64,000 nucleotides of DNA from the NCBI GenBank assembly GCA_934546935.1, contig CAKTEH010000009.1, positions 1-64,000 on the forward strand. The letters run 5' to 3'. Made by a program: the position numbers and the translations under genes. The notes under the pieces were generated by a model. It saw only the letters and a list, made by a program, of their open reading frames with translations, was not told where the DNA came from and searched no databases. This document shows positions 33,161 to 41,219 of the stretch, piece after piece. The stretch's first letter is position 1. Every line of letters begins with the position of its first letter. The DNA is from an uncultured Eubacteriales bacterium (GTDB lineage: Bacteria > Bacillota > Clostridia > Oscillospirales > QAMX01).

Positions 33161-34792
33161 CTACTTTATAGCCTGCGCTGTAGTACTGGGATCCTCGGTT
33201 TGCACATCTTCAATTTCGGCTGAAAGCAGATCGGGTACGTATTCGTTTTCCAGTTCTGCTGCGGCTTCATCATCATTCGGATCCGGTTCAGAGGAAACGT
33301 CCTTGGAAGATGCGTGGATGTTCACGCGGATTTTTTTCCATTTTCCGCTATTATAACGGTGGATAACCAAAACGGAACGCAGAAGCTGATCCAGAACCAT
33401 TGCCGTCCATGCACCATAGAGGCCCAAATGCAACACATTGACCAGCAGCAGCGCCAGCCCGGCACGCACGCCGACTGTCGTAATCATGATAATCTTGGCG
33501 ATGGATTTGGTATCGCCTGCGCCGCGCAGGGAACCGGCAGTAATAAATTGGGAATTCTGGAAAGGCTGGAGGAATGCAACAAAGAGCATAATGATACGGC
33601 CGGTTTCGATAATCTCCGGGTCGTCATTGTAAAGACTTACGATAAAGCCGCCGAAACAGGAAAATAGGACTATAAGCAGCCCCGCAAAGCAAAGGCCAAG
33701 CCTGCGGGTATATTTTACGTAGACTTCCCCCATATCCGGGCGTTTTTTGCCCAGGCTTTGCCCCATCAGGGAGGTTGCGGCATTGGCGAACGCATTGCCT
33801 GTCATAAAGGACATGGAATTGATGTTCATACAGACGTTGTGTGTGGCAAATTTCACAGTACCAAGCCCCACAACTGTACGGGTAAAGATGATGACGCCGA
33901 CGCGCATAATTACGTTTTCAAGCATTGCGGGGAATCCGATTTTTGCAATCTCCTTCAAAGAAGCAATATCCGGCTTAAAACTGTCTCTCAGATGGATCTG
34001 TAAGTAATTGTGCGGACGGGTTATTACTATAATTGCAATAACAAATGCCACGACCTGGCCGATCGCCGTAGCCAGGGAGGCTCCGGCAACCTCCATACGC
34101 GGGAAGCCAAAATGGCCCTCAATGAGCAGGTAATTGAAAACCACGTTTACAACATTGGCGATAAGATTGTATACCATTGATGCACGTGTTTTCCCAACAC
34201 CGCGCAGGACGGCCGTAATACAAAACGTCAGCGCCATGGGGATCAGAGAATAAATTTGGATCCGAAGATAAGAAACCGTGCCGGCAAAAACCTCGGGTTC
34301 TGCTTTTCCCATGATCTTAATCAGCGGTTCAATAAATACAAGCCCCAAAACAGTGGAAACCGACGCCAGGAATAATGTCAATGCCAAAGACTGGCGCATG
34401 AAGTGGTTGGCGCGTTCTGGATCATTTGCGCCGCGGCAGCGGGCTACCAGGGCTGTGGAACCGGTACACATCGACTGGAAAACCGTCATCAGGATAAACT
34501 TCGGCTGAGTCGCCATGGATACGGAAGAAATTGCCGATGCGCCAAGATTGCCTACCATCATCATATCGACCATCGAAGTCAGCGAGGCCAGCATCAGCTC
34601 GATAAAAGTCGGCCAGGCAAGGTTGATAATATCTTTATACACGCTTTTTGAGCTGACATGGTCGGGAAGCTGTGCGCGTGTTTTTTTGTCTGAATGAGAT
34701 TCCACAAATGCGTCGGTTCCCCAGTCCAAGCCGTCAAGCACCGTTTTACGCATTTTTATTGCAGGTTTTTCTACATTTTGTTTCGCTTTCAC
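33161..34792 (-). CDS. MATE-family efflux transporter (second copy) with acidic C-terminal tail
   Basis: 543 residues with 12 predicted membrane helices. MATE traits: IINLAWPTFIELMLASLTSM at the first helix, ATSLMGQSLGKKRPD in the second half. It begins with GTG at 34792, behind TGGAGGA. Two features are unusual for the family: about 45 extra residues before helix 1 and a highly acidic tail (about 497-543, NDDEAAAELENEYVPD). It differs from the 24148-25596 protein, so it is not a recent duplication. Substrate unknown. It is transcribed in front of the three-hydrolase run, separated by about 100 bases. Confidence 0.88.
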   Translation of the reverse strand: MKAKQNVEKPAIKMRKTVLDGLDWGTDAFVESHSDKKTRAQLPDHVSSKSVYKDIINLAWPTFIELMLASLTSMVDMMMVGNLGASAISSVSMATQPKFILMTVFQSMCTGSTALVARCRGANDPERANHFMRQSLALTLFLASVSTVLGLVFIEPLIKIMGKAEPEVFAGTVSYLRIQIYSLIPMALTFCITAVLRGVGKTRASMVYNLIANVVNVVFNYLLIEGHFGFPRMEVAGASLATAIGQVVAFVIAIIVITRPHNYLQIHLRDSFKPDIASLKEIAKIGFPAMLENVIMRVGVIIFTRTVVGLGTVKFATHNVCMNINSMSFMTGNAFANAATSLMGQSLGKKRPDMGEVYVKYTRRLGLCFAGLLIVLFSCFGGFIVSLYNDDPEIIETGRIIMLFVAFLQPFQNSQFITAGSLRGAGDTKSIAKIIMITTVGVRAGLALLLVNVLHLGLYGAWTAMVLDQLLRSVLVIHRYNSGKWKKIRVNIHASSKDVSSEPDPNDDEAAAELENEYVPDLLSAEIEDVQTEDPSTTAQAIK

Positions 34793-34829
34793 GTCGATGA
34801 TCCTCCAGTTTACTTTTTCATTTAATTAA

Positions 34830-34859
34830 AGTATAACATAGATAAAACACACAATGCAA
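34830..34859 (-). promoter_or_regulatory. Promoter of the second MATE gene
   Basis: Minus-strand TTGCAT and TATACT are 18 bases apart, about 37 bases before the GTG start. Confidence 0.6.
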
Positions 34860-35233
34860 GTGTATCTCTAAAATAAGAAACTGGAAAAACATATCTTTTT
34901 AAACTTGGAAAGATCCATTTCAAGGCTGTTTCTTTCGATTTTCCTTGGGTTTTCTAAAGAAAACGAATCTCGCTATCTGAAAAAAGCATGGCTCCGCATA
35001 AAAAATAGTATTATAATTCAGCTGTCTGTGAAACGTCAAAAACGCTATAATTACTATTATTTTATGAGCTTCCAGGAACCGCAGATTTTGACGCTTTGGT
35101 GCCCGATTTTCCAAGGGCAAGTTGCAGAAGATTATAAAAAACAAGAAGATATGACGAAACCATTATTTAAGCTGCTTTGAGGTGTTGCCTATAAACACAT
35201 ATAAAGGCTTATAAGACGTTTTTGAGGCTTTTA
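34860..35233. other. AT-rich intergenic stretch, no supported gene
   Basis: A 91-codon frame (34905-35180, plus strand, TTG start) is present, but it has no ribosome site and a protein lacking family traits, so I leave it out. Nothing else is recognised. Confidence 0.5.
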
Positions 35234-35286
35234 CTCCATAAAAAATCTGCCTTTACCGGATCCAGAAAAGGCAGATTTTTATGGAG
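35234..35286. terminator. Bidirectional terminator downstream of the RidA gene
   Basis: A 14-bp stem (35241-35254 with 35267-35280), extended outside by six pairs around one bulged A, with A- and T-runs at the ends. It ends the minus-strand ilvA-ridA unit. Confidence 0.9.
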
Positions 35287-35300
35287 AATGAGACTTGGTT

Positions 35301-35681
35301 TTACTTTTTTATCTGTGCAATAACTTCGACTTCAACACGTGCATTTTTAGGAAGTGCTGCCACTGCAAAGCAGCTACGCGCGGGCTTCCCGGTAAAATAT
35401 CGGGCATAAACCGTATTAAACGCTGCAAAATCAGCAATATCTGTTAAAAAGCAGCTGGTTTTTACAACGTCTTCAAATCCAAGTCCCGCCGCTTCCAAAA
35501 TTGCCCCAATATTGCGCATGACCTGCTCGCTCTGTCCGGAAATATCCGGCGCTTCAATTTCCCCGGAACCGGGGACAATGGGAATCTGCCCAGATAAAAA
35601 CAACAGGTTCCCCGTACGTACAGCCTGAGAATATGGACCGATTGCAGCCGGTGCAGCTGGCGTATCATAGGATATCGGCAT
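35301..35681 (-). CDS. ridA: RidA-family enamine/imine deaminase
   Basis: 126 residues. The start MPISYDTPAAPAAIGPYSQA, the LFLSGQIPIVPGSG loop, the RNIGAILEAAG segment and the NARVEVEVIAQIKK tail with its active-site Arg are those of the RidA (YjgF/YER057c/UK114) archetype. It hydrolyses the reactive 2-aminoacrylate and 2-aminocrotonate released by PLP-dependent dehydratases. It lies 16 bases downstream of the threonine deaminase gene, so producer and detoxifier of the reactive intermediate are cotranscribed. AAGGAGGAG precedes the ATG. Confidence 0.95.
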   Translation of the reverse strand: MPISYDTPAAPAAIGPYSQAVRTGNLLFLSGQIPIVPGSGEIEAPDISGQSEQVMRNIGAILEAAGLGFEDVVKTSCFLTDIADFAAFNTVYARYFTGKPARSCFAVAALPKNARVEVEVIAQIKK

Positions 35682-35697
35682 AAAAGCTCCTCCTTAT

Positions 35698-36900
35698 TTA
35701 AGAAAAATCATAAAGCTGAAAGCCCTCTGCACAAAGCGCAGCTTCAATACTGCGGATATGCTCTGCATTTCGGGTTTCAAGCTGGACGCGCAAAATCGAA
35801 TTATGGATATCAGCGCCTTCCCCGGAAAGTTCGTTGTGTACAGAAAGGATATTGCCGCCCTGTTGGGCAATAATACGGGAAATTTCCGCAAGTTGGCGGG
35901 GTTTATCGGCTAATTCAATACACAGGCGGCAGCTTCTGCCGCTGACAAGCAGGCCACGGGCAATCACACGGGACAGGATCTGTACATCAATATTTCCTCC
36001 GGAAAGGATACAGGCGAGCGGTTTTCCGGAATCCGGGATTTTCCCGGATAAGACGGCGGCAACGGAAGCCGCGCCAGCCCCCTCCGTAATCAGTTTGTGC
36101 TGTTCCATAAGGGCCAGAATTGCCGCAGAGATTTCATCATCTGTGACGGTCACAATTTCGTCTACATACTGCGCGCACAATGCATAGGTCAATTCCCCCG
36201 GCCGTTTGACCGCAATGCCGTCGGCAAGTGTTACGGCACGGGGAAGGCTTTCGATCCGCCCGGTTTGCAGCGCATGCTGCATCGAGGGTGCGCCCGAGGC
36301 CTGTACGCCATAGATCTTAACCTGCGGATTCAGATGTTTCAGAGCCACGGCGATGCCGGAGATCAGACCGCCGCCGCCAATTGGGACAACGACATTTTCT
36401 ATTTCTGAATTTTGACGATAGATTTCCAGTCCGACCGTACCCTGCCCGGCGACAACCACCTCATCATCAAACGGATGCAGCAGCATATAACCATAAAGGT
36501 CGCGCAGCTCCAGTGCCCGGCGGTACGCGTCGTCATATCCGCCTTCCACCAGGCAGATCTGTGCGCCATAGGATCTGGTCGCTTCAATTTTTGAAATTGG
36601 CGCGCCAGACGGCAGGCAAATCAGCGCCCGAACGCCGTTTTTCTGCGCTGCCAACGCTACGCCCTGGGCATGGTTGCCTGCGGAACAGGCGATTACGCCC
36701 TGCGCACGCTGCTGTGGGCTTAGCTGAAGAATTTTATTAAATGCTCCGCGCACTTTGAAAGAACCGGTAAGCTGAAGATTTTCCGCTTTCAGAAAAATAT
36801 TCCTGCCAGGGATGAGCCGGGGCGCGGGAATGAGGTCTGTGCAGCGGACTATATCCCGGATACGGACCTGCGCCTGTTGGATCTGTTCAAACGTCAGCAT
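35698..36900 (-). CDS. ilvA: Threonine ammonia-lyase (threonine deaminase) with ACT domain
   Basis: 400 residues from the ATG at 36900; an ATG at 36915 overlaps the GGAGG ribosome site itself and is not used. A PLP-dependent catalytic domain (1-325) has Lys49 in GSFKVRG (Schiff base), SAGNHAQGVA and GGGGLISGIA (phosphate grip). A single ACT domain (about 330-400) likely binds an allosteric amino acid. Reaction: threonine to 2-oxobutyrate and ammonia, either for isoleucine synthesis or for threonine catabolism (TdcB-like). Short single-ACT forms are common in Clostridia. The following RidA gene supports this assignment. Confidence 0.92.
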   Translation of the reverse strand: MLTFEQIQQAQVRIRDIVRCTDLIPAPRLIPGRNIFLKAENLQLTGSFKVRGAFNKILQLSPQQRAQGVIACSAGNHAQGVALAAQKNGVRALICLPSGAPISKIEATRSYGAQICLVEGGYDDAYRRALELRDLYGYMLLHPFDDEVVVAGQGTVGLEIYRQNSEIENVVVPIGGGGLISGIAVALKHLNPQVKIYGVQASGAPSMQHALQTGRIESLPRAVTLADGIAVKRPGELTYALCAQYVDEIVTVTDDEISAAILALMEQHKLITEGAGAASVAAVLSGKIPDSGKPLACILSGGNIDVQILSRVIARGLLVSGRSCRLCIELADKPRQLAEISRIIAQQGGNILSVHNELSGEGADIHNSILRVQLETRNAEHIRSIEAALCAEGFQLYDFS

Positions 36901-37002
36901 TTTTCTTACCTCCACGGGCAGTTTTTATGCAGACAGTATCGGCATTTTTCCTGGGTTTCATCCCTGCGCAGCAGGATTATGAGGCTGGATTATCAAAAAG
37001 AA

Positions 37003-37029
37003 AAGGCGGTCTCTTCCAAGGACTGCCTT
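37003..37029 (-). terminator. Terminator of the LURP-one gene
   Basis: Minus strand: a 9-bp stem (37021-37029 with 37003-37011, one G-U pair) is followed by TTTTCTTTTT. It separates the LURP-one gene from the ilvA ribosome site. Confidence 0.7.
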
Positions 37030-37039
37030 AATGAATTGC

Positions 37040-37516
37040 TCAAAGGAAATTATGAAATAATGCATTGTCCAGGCAGACTGTTATCGCACTGAGTACCGGC
37101 GCATATTCAAGGTTCTGGATCGAGAGGATATAGGTGTCCCCCCAGCGCAAATTCCTTTTGCGGATTCGGGCGGCAGAGGAGCCGGCTGCCAAGATCTCAA
37201 AATCACAGGCGTGCAGGTTTCCGGACACAGTGAAATCCTGGTTATCCAATTGAAGGGAAAAATCCGGTAAAAGCTTGAAATTCTGCCGGAGTTGCGCGCG
37301 GGAAGCGCCGTTTTCCCCTATGGTATAGGATGCAAAAAAGGGGTTTGGGCCTTTTTCGATTTCAAGAATCTGAATGCCGGCCCGGTCGCGCATCTCCAGT
37401 TTCCCAAAATGGCGCACAAGCTTCCCGTCCACGCTGTAAATTACGCGGCCGGTATCGTCAAGCACGTTATATCGGTCCATGAGAATATACGCTTTTTTAC
37501 GAATAAACAGGTTCAT
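37040..37516 (-). CDS. LURP-one-related (tubby-like fold) family protein
   Basis: 158 residues. The pattern MNLFIRKKAYILMDRYNVLD, GKLVRHFGKLEMRDRAGIQI and the closing EFIL..GDTYILSI-like pattern match the LURP-one (DUF567/YxjI) family, a beta-barrel with a central helix. Bacterial members have no firm function; the fold can bind lipid in the tubby relatives. No membrane segment. GAGGA precedes the ATG. It is divergent from the rhomboid-like gene and has a palindrome just upstream (37561-37582). Confidence 0.75.
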   Translation of the reverse strand: MNLFIRKKAYILMDRYNVLDDTGRVIYSVDGKLVRHFGKLEMRDRAGIQILEIEKGPNPFFASYTIGENGASRAQLRQNFKLLPDFSLQLDNQDFTVSGNLHACDFEILAAGSSAARIRKRNLRWGDTYILSIQNLEYAPVLSAITVCLDNALFHNFL

Positions 37517-37560
37517 GCGCGTTCCTCACAAAAAAGGGATATAAACAAAGTATGCAGCCC

Positions 37561-37582
37561 ATACAGGTATTTAAACCTGTAT
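37561..37582. promoter_or_regulatory. 8-bp palindrome between LURP-one and rhomboid-like genes
   Basis: ATACAGGT (37561-37568) and ACCTGTAT (37575-37582) are perfect complements. It resembles, in its CAGGTATT core, the larger palindrome at 27360-27390. It may be an operator of the divergent gene pair. Confidence 0.5.
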
Positions 37583-37700
37583 ACGGCGAAAAAAGTACGG
37601 CCTCATCGTCCCGGATAAAACTATTATAGCATAAAAGCACAGGAATTCAAATGTTTTTGACAAGTGTCGCTGAAGAATACATATAAATTTTCCACAGTCA

Positions 37701-37735
37701 GAAAATTCCCGTTTTTTATATGGGAATTTTTTCTT
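37701..37735. repeat. Terminator-like hairpin in front of the rhomboid-like gene
   Basis: GAAAATTCCC pairs with GGGAATTTTT across an 11-base loop, and a T-rich stretch follows. No known transcript reads into it from the left, so it may be an attenuator of a longer leader or a chance hairpin. Confidence 0.4.
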
Positions 37736-37780
37736 TTTTATGGTATACTATATAAAAGCACAGAAAATTTTGGAGGCATT

Positions 37781-38446
37781 ATGTTTTTCTATCGTTGGCT
37801 CTCAAAGCTGGAAAACCGGTTTTCGCGCTTTTCCATCCGCAATCTGATGACTTATATCGTCGCAGGGATGGCAATGGTCTTTGTAGCGGATCTGTTCATC
37901 GGCGCGGCGACGGGCCGAAGCCTGTATTCCTACTTCATGTTCTCTGCACAGGCTTTTTTATCCGGGCAGTTTTGGCGTATTATAACCTTTATTTTCCTTC
38001 CGCCTGACAGCTCGCTTCTTTTCATCGTATTCTCACTTTATTTTTATTACCTGATTGGTTCCTCGCTGGAACGGGAATGGGGAAGCTTCTGGTTTAATGT
38101 TTATTACCTTTTTGGGATGATCGGCACGCTCATCGCCGGATTTATTTCCGGTGCGGCAACAAACTATTATTTAAATATGTCCCTGTTTTTCGCTTTCGCT
38201 GTCATGTATCCGGATTTTCAGCTTCTGCTGTTTTTCTTTATCCCGATCAAGATTAAATGGCTGGCGCTGCTCGACGCCGCCATGTTCCTGTTGAGTTTCA
38301 TCATCGGCTCATGGCCGGAGCGTGCGGCAATCCTGGCGTCGCTTATTAATTTCCTTATCTTTTTCGGTCCCAGTTTCTATCGCTCCCTGCGCGACCGTTA
38401 TGATACCTATAAGCGCCGCAAACGGTTCCGCGACGGATTTCAATAA
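37781..38446 (+). CDS. Rhomboid-fold membrane protein without the catalytic dyad
   Basis: 221 residues with about six membrane helices. Rhomboid traits kept: the WR motif in FWRIITFIFLP and the EREWGSFWFNVYYLFG loop-helix. Missing traits: no GxSG nucleophile (the region reads SGAATNYYLNMSLFFAFA) and no matching His in a later helix. It is therefore a probable rhomboid pseudoprotease, close to derlin-like proteins. The start follows TTGGAGGC; a frame from 37664 is longer but unsupported. An extended -10 (TGGTATACT) lies at 37741-37749. The tail is basic (KRRKRFRDGF). Confidence 0.75.
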   Translation: MFFYRWLSKLENRFSRFSIRNLMTYIVAGMAMVFVADLFIGAATGRSLYSYFMFSAQAFLSGQFWRIITFIFLPPDSSLLFIVFSLYFYYLIGSSLEREWGSFWFNVYYLFGMIGTLIAGFISGAATNYYLNMSLFFAFAVMYPDFQLLLFFFIPIKIKWLALLDAAMFLLSFIIGSWPERAAILASLINFLIFFGPSFYRSLRDRYDTYKRRKRFRDGFQ

Positions 38447-38470
38447 TCCGCACTGGAATTAATATAATTT

Positions 38471-38501
38471 AAATCCCGTCTTTTTAAAGACGGGATTTTA
38501 T
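38471..38501. terminator. Bidirectional terminator at the end of the pyrimidine operon
   Basis: A 12-13-bp perfect stem (AAATCCCGTCTTT at 38471-38483 with its complement at 38486-38498) with T-run and A-run ends lies between convergent genes. Confidence 0.9.
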
Positions 38502-38962
38502 TATTGCACGTGCATAATCATAACAAGGCAGGGATTTGCCGCATCCCAAAGCGTGGGGAAGACTTCCAGCCTGGCAAACCCCAGGCTTTCATAAAACCGG
38601 CGTGTCCGGTCATAACATTCATAATATCCAGCGTCTACCGTCTTGACTTGGAGGAATTTATAACCTTGCGTTTTGGCATAAGCATAGAACGCGCTGAATA
38701 AAGCCCGCCCAATTCCACGCCGGTGCAGCTGTGGCACAACGCCCATCACATAGATCTCGGCCGTGCAGGAACTTGTTTCCTTCAATGCTAAAAACCCGAG
38801 CGTATGCCCGTTTTCCTTACAAATCCAAACCGGTTTATCCGCACAGCCGAGAATGTATGCTTCCCGGGAAGTTTCAACTTCAAACCATTCAGGAAGCTGC
38901 TCCAGAATCTGTCTTGCAGCCGTCTGATTTTCCTGAGGGTCTATTGAAAGGAGGATGTTCAT
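38501..38962 (-). CDS. GNAT-family N-acetyltransferase closing the pyrimidine operon
   Basis: 153 residues. The acetyl-CoA motif is VMGVVPQLHRRGIGRALF, with a FYESLGF segment near the end. The ATG at 38962 overlaps the TGA stop of pyrE in ATGA, so it is translated by coupling. It has no known link with pyrimidine synthesis, and its substrate is unknown. The family member may modify a small metabolite or protein. Confidence 0.85.
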   Translation of the reverse strand: MNILLSIDPQENQTAARQILEQLPEWFEVETSREAYILGCADKPVWICKENGHTLGFLALKETSSCTAEIYVMGVVPQLHRRGIGRALFSAFYAYAKTQGYKFLQVKTVDAGYYECYDRTRRFYESLGFARLEVFPTLWDAANPCLVMIMHVQ

Positions 38963-39600
38963 GCCTTGCACATCCAGGATTCGTCGGACGGATTATCGCG
39001 GAACCGCTTTATACGTGCAATATCCTCCGGCGCAATGTAGCGCTCTTTTGCAGCAGCTTCCAGAAGCGCATCAAGCGTTGTCAGCGAGGTGTTTTCAACC
39101 TGCGCCTGCGCCATACGGTCGAGACCTTTTTGCATCCCGTAGGTAAAAATGCTGATGATACCCAGTACCTGTGCGCCCGCATCCCGTAGCGCTTCCACAA
39201 CCTCCAGTACGCTTCCTGCGGTTGAAATCAGGTCTTCAATTACAACAACCTTCTGCCCCTTTTCCAGCTTTCCCTCAATCTGATTTCCGCGGCCATGGTC
39301 TTTTGCGCCGGAGCGGACATAGCCCATAGGCAGTCCAAGAATTGTTGCGGTGATGGCGGCATGTGCAATCCCGGCAGTGCTGGTCCCCATCAGCATCTCG
39401 CAGTCCGGATATTTCTCCCGAAGCGTATCGGCGAAGGCATTCTCCACCGCTGTGCGGGCCTTGGGATAGGAGAGGACCAGGCGATTGTCGCAGTAAATCG
39501 GGCTGTGGATACCGCTTGCCCATGTAAACGGTTCATCAGGACGCAGGAAAACTGCGCCGATAGAAAGCAGCTGGCGGGCAATTTCATATTGTCTGTCCAT
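38959..39600 (-). CDS. pyrE: Orotate phosphoribosyltransferase
   Basis: 213 residues. The PRPP-binding motif is VVVIEDLISTAGSVLEVVEA. VRSGAKDHGRGNQIEGKLEK is the flexible loop with the catalytic Lys. It makes orotidine-5-phosphate from orotate and PRPP. It lies 15 bases after pyrF. Confidence 0.95.
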   Translation of the reverse strand: MDRQYEIARQLLSIGAVFLRPDEPFTWASGIHSPIYCDNRLVLSYPKARTAVENAFADTLREKYPDCEMLMGTSTAGIAHAAITATILGLPMGYVRSGAKDHGRGNQIEGKLEKGQKVVVIEDLISTAGSVLEVVEALRDAGAQVLGIISIFTYGMQKGLDRMAQAQVENTSLTTLDALLEAAAKERYIAPEDIARIKRFRDNPSDESWMCKA

Positions 39601-39615
39601 ATTGATCCTTCCTTT

Positions 39616-40311
39616 TCAGCAGAATTCGCGCACGCAGCGCGCATAAGAGGCTTCCGGATCGGCGGCGGCGGTTACCGAGCGCCCGACCACAATGAAGTCG
39701 GAGCCAATTTCACGCGCCTTTTCGGGCGTGGTTACCCGCGCCTGATCGCCCTTGTCATCATCAGCAAAACGAATTCCAGGCGTAACAGTAAGGAAACTTG
39801 AACCACAGGTTTCCTTGACTGCCCGCGCTTCAAGAGGAGAGCAGACAACGCCGTCGAGTCCTGCAGTTTTGGCATTGTGTGCATACTGACGTACTACGTC
39901 CATAACCTCGCCGGGAATTAAAAGTTCTTCATTCATGCGGCGCCGGTCGGTGGAGGTCAGCTGCGTCACCGCGATAAGGAGGGGACGGCTGCCATCCGGG
40001 CGCGTAAGCCCTTCCAGCGCGGCGCGCATCATATCAATACCGCCGGCGGCATGCAGGTTGACAATATCCACCCCCAGGCAGGAAAGCGAGTGCATGGCTT
40101 TTTTGACGGTGTTGGGAATATCATGCAGCTTCAAATCCAGGAAAATCCGGTGGCCTCGCGCCTTTAAGGCCCGTACGATCTCCGGCCCTTCGGCGTAAAA
40201 AAGCTCCATCCCGATTTTTACAAAAGGCTTTTGTGTTGGAAACCGGTCCAAAAATGCATAAGTCTGTTCTGCAGAGGCAAAATCGCAGGCAAGGATTACG
40301 TCGCGCTTCAT
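39616..40311 (-). CDS. pyrF: Orotidine-5'-phosphate decarboxylase
   Basis: 231 residues, with the DLKLHDIPNTVKKA catalytic Asp-Lys-x-x-Asp-type motif and a GVDIVNLHAAGG phosphate loop. It makes UMP. It starts inside the last codon of pyrD (ATGA overlap). Confidence 0.95.
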   Translation of the reverse strand: MKRDVILACDFASAEQTYAFLDRFPTQKPFVKIGMELFYAEGPEIVRALKARGHRIFLDLKLHDIPNTVKKAMHSLSCLGVDIVNLHAAGGIDMMRAALEGLTRPDGSRPLLIAVTQLTSTDRRRMNEELLIPGEVMDVVRQYAHNAKTAGLDGVVCSPLEARAVKETCGSSFLTVTPGIRFADDDKGDQARVTTPEKAREIGSDFIVVGRSVTAAADPEASYARCVREFC

Positions 40312-41219
40312 GCTCTACCTCCTATAATATCCGAAAGGTTTTCTATGCCCAGCGCCGCCATTTCAGCAGGCAGGGTTTCAATTATTTTTTTACAGGCGAA
40401 AGGATCAATTAGATTTGCCGCTCCGACCTGCACGGCTGTCGCGCCTGCGATCATCATCTCGATCACGTCGCGTGCGCTGGACACGCCGCCCATACCCATA
40501 ATCGGAATATGGACCGCCTGTGCGCACTGATAAACCATGCGCAGCGCTATCGGGAATACTGCCGGGCCGGAAAGCCCTCCGGTACCGTTGGCCAAAATCG
40601 GCTTTCCAGTCTGCAAGTTGAAGCGCATCCCCAGCAACGTATTGATCAGGCTCAGACCATCTGCTCCGGCTTCTTCACAGGCGCGGGCAACTGCGGTGAT
40701 ATCCGTTACATTCGGCGTCAGCTTAATAAACACGGGTTTGCTGGTCACGGCTTTTACCGCCGCGGTAACTGAAGCGGCTGCATCCGGATCGGTGCCGAAG
40801 CTCATGCCGCCATGATGGACATTCGGGCAGCTGATATTGATTTCCAAAATGCCGATTTGTGGCTGCATATCAAGCAGGCGCGCGCAGTGAACATATTCTT
40901 CGATGGAAAATCCGGAAATATTTGCGACAACCGGTTTATGAAAGAACTGGGAAAGACGGGGGAGTTCTTCCATGATTACCGCATCTACGCCAGGATTTTG
41001 AAGCCCCACGCTGTTAAGCATCCCTGCAGGCGCCTCTGCAATGCGCGGCGATTCATTCCCAAAACGCGGATGCTGGGTTGTGCCTTTCAGGCAGAATGAA
41101 CCAAGGATGTTCAGATCATAAAAATCCTTAAATTCATTGCCAAATCCAAAGGTGCCGCTTGCAGGGATAACAGGATTATCCAGCCAAAGCCCGGCCAGGT
41201 TTACCCTCAGGTTCGCCAT
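40308..41219 (-). CDS. pyrD: Dihydroorotate dehydrogenase, class 1B catalytic subunit
   Basis: 303 residues of FMN-binding barrel. The catalytic Cys is in NISCPNVHHGG, and the FMN phosphate loop is GMGGVSSARDVIEMM. Class 1B enzymes work with PyrK, an Fe-S/FAD protein, and use NAD+. The pyrK gene lies directly upstream, with a 13-base overlap, so the pair forms a heterotetramer. Confidence 0.95.
   Translation of the reverse strand: MANLRVNLAGLWLDNPVIPASGTFGFGNEFKDFYDLNILGSFCLKGTTQHPRFGNESPRIAEAPAGMLNSVGLQNPGVDAVIMEELPRLSQFFHKPVVANISGFSIEEYVHCARLLDMQPQIGILEINISCPNVHHGGMSFGTDPDAAASVTAAVKAVTSKPVFIKLTPNVTDITAVARACEEAGADGLSLINTLLGMRFNLQTGKPILANGTGGLSGPAVFPIALRMVYQCAQAVHIPIMGMGGVSSARDVIEMMIAGATAVQVGAANLIDPFACKKIIETLPAEMAALGIENLSDIIGGRA

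Noticed and set aside
34905..35180. 91-codon plus-strand frame in the intergenic region
   Set aside because: TTG start, no ribosome site, low-complexity Lys/Tyr-rich product without domain traits, and no promoter that I can see.
36901..37002. T-box leader before ilvA
   Set aside because: No T-box sequence (TGGNACCGCG type) and too short; only the terminator of the preceding gene is present.
37664..37780. N-terminal extension of the rhomboid-like protein
   Set aside because: The upstream start has no ribosome site and would cross the hairpin and the -10 at 37744-37749; the ATG at 37781 has TTGGAGGC.
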